Assembly (NCBI GenBank): GCA_023146115.1
Contig: JAGLCS010000010.1
Location: 1-60,892 of the forward strand
DNA: 60,892 nt
Source of the DNA: Abyssibacter sp.
GTDB taxonomy: Bacteria > Pseudomonadota > Gammaproteobacteria > Nevskiales > OUC007
Direction of reading: 5' to 3'
The notes beneath the pieces were generated by a model. It had not been told where the DNA came from, did no database searches, and saw only the letters and a list, made by a program, of their open reading frames with translations. A program made the translations under genes and the position numbers. Shown one piece after another: positions 17,489 through 25,955 of the stretch (position 1 is its first letter; each line of letters starts with the position of its first letter).

Positions 17489-18637
17489 ATGCAGCGCACA
17501 ACCATCCGGGCCTGGTCCTGGACCCACAAATGGAGCAGCCTGGTCTGCACAGCCTTCTTGCTCATGCTGTGCCTGACCGGGCTGCCGCTGATCTTCCACG
17601 ACGAAATTGATTCGGCGCTGGATGCCGGCGGCTGGGTGCCGGCGAATCCGAACGGCCCGATGCTGTCGCTGGACGCGGTCCTGGATCACGCCCTGGCCAA
17701 CCGGCCCGGCGAGGTGCCGCTGTTCATGAGCTTCGACAGCGATCGTCCGGTGATCAACGTGACCACTGGCCCAACGCCGGACGCCCCAGGGCGGCAGATG
17801 CACTTCGCCTCATTCGACCGAACCAGCGGCGAGCTGGTACCGCCAGCGCCGGATGCCGGCGGCGTCATGGACTTTCTGCTTCAACTCCATACCGACATGT
17901 TTCTCGGCCTGCCCGGCATGCTGTTTCTGGGCGCCATGGGCCTGCTGTTCACGGCAGCGGTGGTCTCCGGCGTGGTGCTCTACGCGCCCTTCATGCGCAA
18001 ATTGGCATTCGGCACGCTGCGCGTATCGCGCTCTCGCCGCATCAAATGGCTGGATTACCACAACCTGCTCGGCATTGTGACCATTGCCTGGGTTCTGGTC
18101 GTTGGCCTCACGGGCGTCGTCAACACCCTTGCCACGCCCATCCTGGACTACTGGAAGAACGATCAACTCGCAGATCTGACCACGGCGTTTGCTTCGGACC
18201 AAAGACCACCGCTGCCCGATCAACTGAGTTCGCTCGATGCCGCGGTCGCATCCGCACGCCAGGCCCTGCCCGACCGTGTTCTACAATTCGTCGCCTTCCC
18301 CGGCGGGGATTTCTCCACGGACCATCACTACGCCGTCTTTCTGCACGGCACGACGCCACTCACCAAACACCTGATCACGCCCGCCCTGATCGACGCCCGC
18401 CACGGCCAGCTCGCCGCCGTACGCGCAATGCCCTGGTACGTGAAGGCGCTATCGCTCTCCGGCCCCCTGCACTTCGGCGATTACGGCGGCCTGGGCCTCA
18501 AGCTGGCGTGGGCCCTGCTGGACGTGTTCACCATTATTGTCCTCGGCAGCGGGCTGTACCTGTGGCTCGCCAAGCGCGCGTCCGCTCGCCTGCGACCGAC
18601 CGAAGCCGAACTCCTCGGCGCATCCGGGACGAGCTAG
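17489..18637 (+). CDS. PepSY-associated transmembrane protein (iron uptake)
   Basis: A 382-residue inner membrane protein of the PepSY_TM family. It has a first helix at about 15-35 (HKWSSLVCTAFLLMLCLTG), a periplasmic PepSY-like domain, a helix pair at about 145-170, HNLLGIVTIAWVLVVGLTG at about 190-210, and a last helix near 345-365. Histidines in helices (HTD, YHN) could hold haem, as in PiuB/FpvG-type ferric-siderophore reductases. It lies 25 bases after the receptor gene, so it most likely helps release iron from the imported siderophore. Reductase function is inferred from family and context. Confidence 0.85.
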   Translation: MQRTTIRAWSWTHKWSSLVCTAFLLMLCLTGLPLIFHDEIDSALDAGGWVPANPNGPMLSLDAVLDHALANRPGEVPLFMSFDSDRPVINVTTGPTPDAPGRQMHFASFDRTSGELVPPAPDAGGVMDFLLQLHTDMFLGLPGMLFLGAMGLLFTAAVVSGVVLYAPFMRKLAFGTLRVSRSRRIKWLDYHNLLGIVTIAWVLVVGLTGVVNTLATPILDYWKNDQLADLTTAFASDQRPPLPDQLSSLDAAVASARQALPDRVLQFVAFPGGDFSTDHHYAVFLHGTTPLTKHLITPALIDARHGQLAAVRAMPWYVKALSLSGPLHFGDYGGLGLKLAWALLDVFTIIVLGSGLYLWLAKRASARLRPTEAELLGASGTS

Positions 18638-18640
18638 GCG

Positions 18641-18820
18641 ATGGCACCACGCTTAGCGGCAGCACGGATCTTCGGCGCACCAATGTTGATTGCGGTGCTC
18701 AGCCTGGCCGGTCTGATCGCCGCGTTATTCGGTGGCGACCCAACCGATGCCGTCGCCTGGATCGGGTTGGCGGTGCCGATCATCGCGGTGATGTGGGCGA
18801 TGGGTCGGCGGCGGCGCTAA
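18641..18820 (+). CDS. Small two-helix membrane protein of the PepSY operon
   Basis: A 59-residue frame starts three bases after the PepSY gene stop. It encodes a short basic N-terminus, hydrophobic APMLIAVLSLAGLIAALFG, a GDPTDA turn, WIGLAVPIIAVMWAMG and a terminal RRRR. Two helices with a basic end and the tight spacing make it a convincing gene. Small proteins of this kind often end TonB/PepSY iron operons. Function unknown. Confidence 0.7.
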   Translation: MAPRLAAARIFGAPMLIAVLSLAGLIAALFGGDPTDAVAWIGLAVPIIAVMWAMGRRRR

Positions 18821-18956
18821 GCCGAACGAGAGGGCTATCCACCTCTCCGCCTGACGGGCAGCAACCGCGTCGGGCAATGCGGGCCACCAGCGCCAGTTGG
18901 TGGCATCCGCATTGATCGGCCTGGTGGTCGGTGCTACGCCGGCAGGTCTCGCGCCC

Positions 18957-19946
18957 CTAACTGACGTCCACCACCACTTTGCCCATCGCCTGCCCGCTGC
19001 CCAGGCGTGCATGCGCATCGCCAACCTGCTCAAGGGTGAACGCGGACTTGTCGAGCAGGGGCTGCAGGCCGCCTGCATCAGCAATCTCGGCCAGCGCTGT
19101 CAGGATCTCGCCATGCGTCTCGCGCTTGTGGTCATGCAACATCGGAATCAGCATGAACACAACATGCACTGACAAGCCTTTGAAATGGGCCTGCGTCAGA
19201 TCCAGTTCGACCATGGCCACGGTTGTCGACACTTGGCCATTGAGGGCGGCGGCATCAAAGGACTTCGCCATGTTATCGCCACCCACGGTGTCGAAAACCA
19301 CATCGAAACCCGTGCCGTCGGTGTGCTGCTGCACATAGTCCGCGACAGACTCGGCGCGATAATCAATGGCTGTCGCGCCATAGCCCGCAATCACCCCCAG
19401 GGACTCGGCACCGCGGCCGGTGGCGTAAACGTCCGCACCAAAATAGCGGGCGAGCTGCACTGCCAGATGCCCCACGCCGCCTGCGCCGCCATGCACCAGA
19501 ACGCGCTGCCCTGCCGTCACGGCAGCCCGCTGCAAGCCCTCATAGGCGGTGATCCCGACCAGCGGAATCGCCGCAGCCTCACGCATGCTCAGTGACTTGG
19601 GCTTATGAGCAATCAAGCGGGCGTCCGCGACCATAAATGCGGCCAGCGCGCCCTGAATGTCGGCCAGACCGCCCGCGCAGCCGTACACCTCGTCGCCGAC
19701 TTCAAAACCCGACACGCCTTCGCCCACGGCATCGACCGTTCCGGCGAAGTCCATGCCCAGCACTGCAGGGGGCGCAGGTGACAACGGCAGGTCGGCTCCC
19801 ATCTGGCGGATCATGGTGTCAACGGTATTGACGCTGGTGGCCGCAATGCGAACCCGAACCTGCCCTGCGCCCAGCTCCGGCATCGGCAGGTCGGTCTTGC
19901 GGAATTTCGCGTCTGGGCCGTAGGCATCAAGGATCATCGCTTTCAT
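18957..19946 (-). CDS. Zinc-independent quinone oxidoreductase / alcohol dehydrogenase (MDR family)
   Basis: A 329-residue medium-chain dehydrogenase/reductase of the zeta-crystallin type. The N-terminal GroES-like part has DFAGTVDAVGEGV and GDEVYG; the Rossmann part has the NADPH loop VHGGAGGVGHLAVQLA (about 150-165). The structural-zinc cysteines are missing, as expected for quinone reductases. It is divergent from a LysR gene 100 bases away, which probably controls it. Substrate cannot be told. Confidence 0.88.
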   Translation of the reverse strand: MKAMILDAYGPDAKFRKTDLPMPELGAGQVRVRIAATSVNTVDTMIRQMGADLPLSPAPPAVLGMDFAGTVDAVGEGVSGFEVGDEVYGCAGGLADIQGALAAFMVADARLIAHKPKSLSMREAAAIPLVGITAYEGLQRAAVTAGQRVLVHGGAGGVGHLAVQLARYFGADVYATGRGAESLGVIAGYGATAIDYRAESVADYVQQHTDGTGFDVVFDTVGGDNMAKSFDAAALNGQVSTTVAMVELDLTQAHFKGLSVHVVFMLIPMLHDHKRETHGEILTALAEIADAGGLQPLLDKSAFTLEQVGDAHARLGSGQAMGKVVVDVS

Positions 19947-20045
19947 TGGTTGTGCTCACTGGGATGGATGTGGGCAGCCTAATGACTCGTTGATTCGAAT
20001 AGAATTCCCACAATTACTGAATGTTTTTTCGTATTTATTTGATAA

Positions 20046-20999
20046 ATGGACATCACCTCACTCAGGTTGTTTCTGCGCATTGCCGAACTCGGCGGCATTT
20101 CCACCGCAGCTCAGGACCTCTCCCTATCGCCTGCCAGCGCCAGCGCACGACTGAACAAGCTGGAAGAGCAACTCGGGGCGCGCCTGTTCAACCGCACAAC
20201 CCGCGCGGTGTCCCTGACGACCCACGGCGAGGACTTTCTGCCCCATGTGCGCGAGGCGCTGGATGCGCTCGATACCGGCGCCGATGCCCTGGTCGGCCGA
20301 CTGCAAGACCCGCATGGCCTACTGCGCATGACCATGCCTGGCTCATTCGGGCGCATGTATGTCGTGCCCCTGCTCGCCGAGTTTCGCCGCCGCTTTCCGC
20401 GGGTTGACCTGGATCTGCGGTTGTCAGACGAAGTGCTGGATGTCGTCGGGGGCGCCTTTGATCTGATCATCCGCAATGCGCCGCTCAAGGACAGCAATTT
20501 TGTTGCACGGCGCCTGGCCAAGGACCGGCGGGTGCTGGTCGCGGCACCGGACTACCTAGAGCGTCGCGGGAGACCACTGCAAATTGATGACCTCCGCCAA
20601 CACGATTGCATCGGCTTTCAACACCGCAGCACCTGGGAATTCCAGACCGGCGAGACCATCGGAATCGAATGTCCGGTGGTAATGAACGAAGGCGAAGCCA
20701 TGCGGCAGTTCATCGAGGCCGGCGGCGGCATTGGCATCAAGTCGCTATGGAACGCCGCCCACAGCCTCCGCTCCGGCGCGTTGGTGGAAGTACTACCGGA
20801 TAAGCCGCTGGTCACGCGATCCGCTATCTGGATGGTCTATCCCAGTCATCGCATGGTTCCCCAGAAAGTCCGAGCCATGGTCGCATTCCTGGAAGAGGCG
20901 TTCTCGCCCACGACCCCGTGGGATCCCAGGGGTGCGGACTCGCCTATCGAGTCACCGAGTTCAACGTCTAACGTGAACCCGGACCCGCAATCAGACTGA
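20046..20999 (+). CDS. LysR-family transcriptional regulator
   Basis: A 317-residue LysR protein. The N-terminal HTH (MDITSLRLFLRIAELGGIST ... LSPASASARLNKLEEQLGARL) is followed by the periplasmic-binding-like effector domain. The sequence is closest in feel to the CrgA/AaeR branch (RLFNRTTRAVSLT, MPGSFGRMYVVPLLAEF). It sits back to back with the quinone oxidoreductase gene; the roughly 100-base space between them contains ATTCgaataGAAT, a possible LysR dyad. Its 3' end overlaps the convergent TetR gene by 32 bases. Confidence 0.92.
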   Translation: MDITSLRLFLRIAELGGISTAAQDLSLSPASASARLNKLEEQLGARLFNRTTRAVSLTTHGEDFLPHVREALDALDTGADALVGRLQDPHGLLRMTMPGSFGRMYVVPLLAEFRRRFPRVDLDLRLSDEVLDVVGGAFDLIIRNAPLKDSNFVARRLAKDRRVLVAAPDYLERRGRPLQIDDLRQHDCIGFQHRSTWEFQTGETIGIECPVVMNEGEAMRQFIEAGGGIGIKSLWNAAHSLRSGALVEVLPDKPLVTRSAIWMVYPSHRMVPQKVRAMVAFLEEAFSPTTPWDPRGADSPIESPSSTSNVNPDPQSD

Positions 21000-21531
21000 C
21001 AAGATCTGCACACAATCTCTTGAGATCGGCGAGATCCTGAGCATGGTCCTTGAAGCCATGAATAGCCGTCACCATCACATGAGCGATCGAAGCGGCTGAC
21101 GGCATTGCTGACGCGGATGGCGATCCAGCATTCGTGACGATCTCGGCAACAATGCGCTCAAGGCGCTGGTGCACCTGCGCGATCAGCCCGCTAGCGAATG
21201 CGTGACCTGCATCGGTCAATTCCTGGGCGTCTGGTGCCTGCTGGACCATCTCGAACGGCCGCACTACCCAGATGTCGCAGACGAACATTAGCTGGTCCGC
21301 TGGGGTGTTCCTCGCCTTCAGCCCTGCCTGTATCTCACTGAGCAAGTCATCAGAATACCGTCGCAAGACCGCGGTAAAGATGTCTTCCTTATTGGCAAAT
21401 TCCAGGTACAACGCAGGCCGCGACATCCCCGCAGCCCTTGCAATCTCGCCCATCGTCACGCGGCGAAAGCCATGCCTGATAAAGGCATCGAACGCGGCGT
21501 CCAAAATCATCGTTTGCTTGTCGGCATCCAC
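20968..21531 (-). CDS. TetR/AcrR-family transcriptional repressor
   Basis: A 187-residue TetR protein with the N-terminal HTH (ILDAAFDAFIRHGFRRVTMG, EIARAAGMSRPALYLEFANK) and a helical ligand domain. It is divergent from the short-chain dehydrogenase gene, and the operator-like dyad at 21541-21565 lies directly before its start. It most likely represses itself and that gene. It converges with and slightly overlaps the LysR gene. Ligand unknown. Confidence 0.9.
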   Translation of the reverse strand: MDADKQTMILDAAFDAFIRHGFRRVTMGEIARAAGMSRPALYLEFANKEDIFTAVLRRYSDDLLSEIQAGLKARNTPADQLMFVCDIWVVRPFEMVQQAPDAQELTDAGHAFASGLIAQVHQRLERIVAEIVTNAGSPSASAMPSAASIAHVMVTAIHGFKDHAQDLADLKRLCADLVSLIAGPGSR

Positions 21532-21540
21532 GATCGAATC

Positions 21541-21565
21541 TTGACACTCTCCGCAAAAGTGTCAA
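21541..21565. promoter_or_regulatory. TetR operator-like dyad
   Basis: TTGACACT (21541-21548) and AGTGTCAA (21558-21565) are perfect inverted repeats nine bases apart, lying between the divergent TetR and dehydrogenase genes. The position, ten bases before the repressor ATG, is where an autoregulatory TetR site is expected. Confidence 0.65.
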
Positions 21566-21692
21566 TACTGACGTTATGACGTTTTTTGTCATTATGTATT
21601 CGAGGCGTGCTCGGTCAGCCTGGATAGCGCGTAGCTGTCGCAGACTGCTCTTGTGTGCGCCATGCCCCGCACGCCATCAAGGAATCTATATC

Positions 21693-22673
21693 GTGACCAC
21701 CCGCAAAACCGGCCCCCAAGGCTGGACCCCAGAGCAACTCGGATCACTGGAAGGAAGGACCTATGTCATCACCGGTGCGACCGCCGGAGCAGGATTCGAG
21801 GCAACCCGGGTACTGCTCTCCAAGGGCGCGGGCGTGGTGATGATGAACCGCAACGCCGACAAGTCCGCCGCGACTATCAAGCGACTGCAGCAAGAGTTCG
21901 GTACCGACGTGGACGTCACCGCGGTCACCCTGGATCTGGCGGTGCTGGATTCCGTGCGGGAGGCAGCAGCGAGGGTTCTCGAGAACGTTCCCCGGATCGA
22001 CGCGCTGCTTTGCAACGCTGCCATCGCGCAGGTCGCCAGGCAGGTGATCACCGTAGACGGCTTCGAGAGCCAGCTGGGCGTGAACCACCTGGGTCATTTC
22101 TTATTGTGTGGGCTGCTCTTCGAGCGGATTGATGCATCGAATGGGCGCATCGTGGTCGTCGGAAGTAATGCCTACAAGATGGGATTGAAAAGAATCCAGT
22201 TCGAAGACCTCAACTTCGACCGGAACTACTCTGCTTGGAACGCTTACGCCCAGAGCAAACTCGCACAAATGATGTTCGCCTACGAGCTTCAGCGAAGGGT
22301 GCGAGCTGCAGGTAGCGGCGTCCAGGTTCGGGTCTGCCACCCAGGTGCATCCCGCACAAATTTGCTGCAGGACACAGCCAGTACATTCAACAAGATGGTC
22401 TGGTCCACGCTCGCCCCTCTAATCGCGCAGTCAGCCGAAAAAGGCGCCTGGCCCGAAGTCATGTGCGCAACCGAACAAGGGCTGAGGCCGGAGGCGTTGT
22501 ATGGCCCGACAAAGCGAGCTGCGACAGTTGGCCCCATCGGCGAGTGTCCACTGCTAGCGCTCGCACTGGACCAAGATGCAGCGGCTGAACTGTGGGCAAT
22601 CTCGGAACAGAAGACATTGCTGAGCTGGTCACCCGGGGTTGATCGAGTCCAAGCAAGTCCTCAAAGGGCTTAA
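21693..22673 (+). CDS. Short-chain dehydrogenase/reductase (retinol-dehydrogenase-like)
   Basis: A classical-fold SDR of about 326 residues. I start it at the GTG 21693, preceded by AAGGA at 21679-21683; longer frames upstream have no ribosome site. The dinucleotide motif is TGATAGAG (TGxxxGxG), then LLCNAAIA (NAG-like), the catalytic Ser in VVVGSNAYK, and Y-A-Q-S-K (YxxxK). The tail resembles WW-domain oxidoreductase or retinol dehydrogenase relatives. Regulation is probably by the divergent TetR repressor. Substrate unknown. Confidence 0.87.
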   Translation: MTTRKTGPQGWTPEQLGSLEGRTYVITGATAGAGFEATRVLLSKGAGVVMMNRNADKSAATIKRLQQEFGTDVDVTAVTLDLAVLDSVREAAARVLENVPRIDALLCNAAIAQVARQVITVDGFESQLGVNHLGHFLLCGLLFERIDASNGRIVVVGSNAYKMGLKRIQFEDLNFDRNYSAWNAYAQSKLAQMMFAYELQRRVRAAGSGVQVRVCHPGASRTNLLQDTASTFNKMVWSTLAPLIAQSAEKGAWPEVMCATEQGLRPEALYGPTKRAATVGPIGECPLLALALDQDAAAELWAISEQKTLLSWSPGVDRVQASPQRA

Positions 22674-22914
22674 CCGACAGCGACTGGCACCGAGCGTCCA
22701 GGCGTTCTCACCCTCGACTCCGTGCGACTCCGTGCGACTCCGAACGTTGAGGACAGGTGTTGCGCAAGCACATCAGTCCGGCACCTTTGTCCCGGCACTC
22801 ACCGGTATGCATTGGGCGGCCCATGACGAGATCCAGAGTGGATGCGTCCAAGCATACGCACCGCACCGCAAGTGACGGATGGTACCGTTCCCGCACACCG
22901 AACGAGGCAACCGG

Positions 22915-25038
22915 GTGGCGACACCGCAATCCAAATACGTGGCCTTCATCAGTTACAGCCATGCCGACGAAGCGTGGGGACGCTGGCTGCACAAGGCGCT
23001 GGAGGGCTACCGGGTGCCAGCACGGCTGGTCGGGCAGGAATCGCCGGTGGGCCCGATCCCCAGCAAGCTGTTCCCGGTATTTCGGGACCGCGATGAACTG
23101 GCCACCGCGCACGAGCTGGGCAGCGAGATCGAAAAGGCATTGGCTGAGTCGGCCAGCCTGATCGTCATTTGCTCGCCCAGGGCGGCGACTTCGCGCTGGG
23201 TCAACGAGGAGGTCAGGCGCTACAAGGCGCTGGGCCGGGTCGACCGCGTGTTCTGTCTGATTGTCGACGGTGAACCCGGCGACGCCGGGCGGGAGTGTTT
23301 CCCCGACGCGGTCCGCTTTCAGGTCGATGCCGATGGCACGATCATCGACCGGCCCGCCGAACCGATTGCCGCCGACGTGCGAGCCGGCAAGGACACCAGG
23401 CCCGACGCCAAACTCAAGCTGATTGCCGGCGTGCTGGGCATCGGCTTCAACGACCTCAAGCAACGCGAGCTGGCAGCACGCAACCGCCGCCTCACCGCGC
23501 TGGCCTCGGTGGCCATCGGCGTGTCGGCGGTGACCATCGGGCTGGCGGTCCTCGCCACCCAGGCCCGCAATGACGCCCATGCCTAGCGCCAGATTGTCGA
23601 AGCCCGCCAGCAACAGGCCGAGGGACTGATCCAGTTCATGATCGGTGACCTGCGCGAAAAGCTGGAACCCATCGGCAAGCTGGATGTACTGGCCTCGGTA
23701 GGCGATAAGGCGCTGGATTACTTCTCGTCTATTGACGCCAGTCAGCTGAGCGAGTCCGAGTTGGTGTCCCAGGCCCGAGCCGTGCGCCAGATTGCCGAGG
23801 TGCGCATCTTTCAGGGCGATCTCGAGGGAGCCCGCACGGCCTTGCAGTCGGTGCTGCCGCTGAACGAGGAACTGCGGGTACGCAACCCTGACGATCCGGA
23901 CATCTGGCTGGATGCCGGCGCGACCATGGAAGTCATGGCGCATGCGTTGTACAGCGCCGGGGAGTACCAGCAAAGCCTGACATGGAACGAGCGCAGGGCA
24001 GCACTGGTCGGGCAGGCGCTGGCGCGCTGGCCGGACCATGTCGGCCTCAGGGCCGCGCAAGCCGCTACCTGGCTGCAAGCCGGCGGCGTGCATGCGGTTC
24101 AGCAGAACTGGGATATCGCGGAATCCAACCTGCGCGAGGCCGAGGCGACGTTTCGCGCACTGCTGGCCGAGGTTGATGACGAATCGGACAGGGAGGTGGC
24201 GGACGAGGCGTTGGCGGACGCCTTGTCGTGGCTGAGCTACCAGTACCTGACCCAAGAGCGATTCGCCGATGCCGAGAGCGTGTCCACCGAGTTGCTATCG
24301 CGGCAACGCGCGGCGTTGGCACAAGCACCAGATGACCGCGGCGTGCGGGAACGGCAACTCGTCGAGGCCCTGCTGCATCTGGTCTACCTGCGTGTGGCCA
24401 GCCAGAGCCTGCAACCGGATGACGCCGAATTGGCCGAGGTGCTGGCCCTGACGCGCTCAAGAGTCGAGAACGATCCGACCAACGCGCATACCCTGCAACA
24501 CCTCGACGACGCCCTGAACCACCAGGCCGTCGCGCTCGGACTGGCCGGCCGCCATGGCGACAGCCTGGACGCCGCGCTGGAGGGATTTGAGGTGGCGTGG
24601 CGCCAACGTGATCTCGCACCCGACGATTTCGACGCCAACGTGGGCGTCTTTCAGGCAGCTGAACATCTCGCCATGCGCGCCTGGCTGGCGCAGTCGCCGG
24701 TTCGCGTCCACGAAGCCATGCTGCGTGCGCTGCGCGCCGTGGAATCCACCGGCGACGTAATTCAGGACATCCGCCCCATCATCGCCCGGCGTCTGAACGT
24801 GTACGCGTGGCTGGCGGGCCTGGACCCGGCAGACATTCCGAACGGCCAGGCAATACGCGCGGCCTACCGGACGCCGGCGGGCCGCCAAAGCCTGCGAGGC
24901 GAATCGGGTCTGATCGCAGCCGTGCTGCTGGATCGCGAGGATCTCGTCCACGAGGCGTGGGTCAAGCTTGACGACAAGTTTCGTCGGCGCGTGTTCGTGC
25001 AACGCTTTTGCGAGCACCACGGCGGTTGCATGGATTGA
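22915..25038 (+). pseudogene. TIR-domain / TPR-like protein split by an in-frame amber codon
   Basis: The GTG at 22915 has GAGG seven bases upstream. Residues 1-150 form a TIR_2 domain (YVAFISYSHADEAWGRWL, FRDRDEL and TSRWVNEEVRRYKAL with the likely catalytic glutamate). After a linker comes a membrane helix (LASVAIGVSAVTIGLAVLA). The frame then hits TAG at 23584-23586 and continues without shift through EARQQQAEGLIQFMIGDLRE and about 450 helical, TPR-like residues to 25038. Homologues I remember run straight through this junction, so CAG to TAG is the likely change. As written, only the N-terminal 223 residues plus a possible re-start at 23638 (ATG) could be made. TIR domains often degrade NAD in defence; here that is inference. 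The gene may be dead, suppressed, or a sequencing error. Confidence 0.75.
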
Positions 25039-25084
25039 CTGGGCCGCAGGCACCCGCCCTGACAGTGCCACCGTTGATCACAAG

Positions 25085-25290
25085 CGCCTTTTGTCGTGCC
25101 CCGGATGATGGGCATTTCGGCATCGAGAGCGCTTTTCAACCAGCCGCTTGGTGAGTTGCTTGAGCAGGCCATCTTTGCCGATCAGGTCATCCGAGACCTC
25201 GTAGTCGGCCAGGAACTCATCGAGCAGCGCGTTGCTGACATCGGGGGTCGTCTTGCGCTGGCGCTGGGTTCCTCCGAGTTTTCAACAACG
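25085..25290 (-). pseudogene. IS256-family transposase remnant (N-terminal piece)
   Basis: On the minus strand, TPDVSNALLDEFLADYEVSD and GLLKQLTKRLVE match the start of IS256/Mutator-type transposases. The frame then shifts by one base (SALDAEM in another frame) and again into AHHPGHDK, after which similarity fades. No catalytic DDE region is present. It is a degraded fragment between the TIR gene and the metal-efflux block, and marks past insertion activity at this junction. Confidence 0.7.
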
Positions 25291-25314
25291 GTCGCCTGAG
25301 AGGCTCAACGAGCG

Positions 25315-25449
25315 GATTGGACGAATCAGCACTCCTTTGTTCATGAAAACAATGACTTAACTAACCGCTTCAGCGTCGCACCGATGATGGACTGGACGGA
25401 TCTCCGGCTAAACCACGCGTTACGGTTCCATTGCGCAAATTTTGAGCAC
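25315..25449. repeat. Left copy of imperfect direct repeat flanking the metal-efflux block
   Basis: Aligns with 33406-33542 in the same orientation. The shared parts are GATTGGACG at the left end, a 26-base core at 25376-25401 (25 of 26 identical, begins TCGCACCGATGATGG), and GCAAATTTTGAGCAC at 25435-25449 (14 of 15 identical). Spacings agree to within one base. The rest is diverged. Confidence 0.7.
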
Positions 25450-25489
25450 CCTGATTGCAGGCTCGGTGTTGTGACGGTGGCGTGAGCGC

Positions 25490-25520
25490 CACGAAAACCG
25501 ATTGACAATCGGTTTTCGTG
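25490..25520. promoter_or_regulatory. BlaI/CopY-type operator dyad
   Basis: CACGAAAACCGATT (25490-25503) and AATCGGTTTTCGTG (25507-25520) are perfect 14-base inverted repeats around GAC, 39 bases before the BlaI-like gene. BlaI/MecI/CopY repressors bind palindromes of about this length over their own promoter. This is very likely the operator of the whole efflux operon. Confidence 0.75.
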
Positions 25521-25559
25521 CATCCAGGATGAGGCCTCGTTCCCGCCCGAGGCAACCGC

Positions 25560-25955
25560 ATGTCCAACCGAACCATCGACCTGCCGCTGGGCGCGCTGGA
25601 GCTGGAGGTCATGGAGCACCTCTGGGCGCAGGGGTCAGCGGATGTTCGCTCGGCCCACGAAGCGCTTAGCGCGCGGCGGCCGCGACAGCTAAACACGATC
25701 CAGTCGACGCTGGATCGATTGTTTCGCAAGGGCGCCCTGGCGCGCGAGAAGATCAGCCGCGCCTACCGCTACACCCCAAAACTCGACCGAGAGGCCTTGC
25801 TGCTGAGCAGCATGCACACCATCGCCGAGCAGCTTGGCGACATCGACCGCGGCGCACTGCTGGCCTCGTTCCTGGAGCTTGACGGCGAGGACGATGCGAC
25901 GCTCGACCGTCTCCAGGCGGTCATCGATGTCCATCGTCATCGAGATCGGACGTGA
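25560..25955 (+). CDS. BlaI/MecI/CopY-family transcriptional repressor
   Basis: A 131-residue winged-helix repressor: LGALELEVMEHLWAQGSADV, then NTIQSTLDRLFRKGALAREK and a wing SRAYRYTP, with a C-terminal dimer helix. The family controls beta-lactamase or copper ATPase genes and is released by cleavage (BlaR1/MecR1) or metal. Here it overlaps a membrane M56 peptidase gene by GTGA and heads a metal-efflux operon. The likely scheme is that the peptidase cuts this repressor on metal stress. No CopY-type CxC metal motif is visible at its C-terminus. Confidence 0.88.
   Translation: MSNRTIDLPLGALELEVMEHLWAQGSADVRSAHEALSARRPRQLNTIQSTLDRLFRKGALAREKISRAYRYTPKLDREALLLSSMHTIAEQLGDIDRGALLASFLELDGEDDATLDRLQAVIDVHRHRDRT

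Noticed and set aside
22716-22742. Tandem repeat gactccgtgc, about 2.7 copies
   Set aside because: Too short to mean more than replication slippage; no function visible.
22708-24255. 515-residue minus-strand frame opposite the TIR gene
   Set aside because: Shadow frame caused by high G+C codon bias; low-complexity protein with no motifs.
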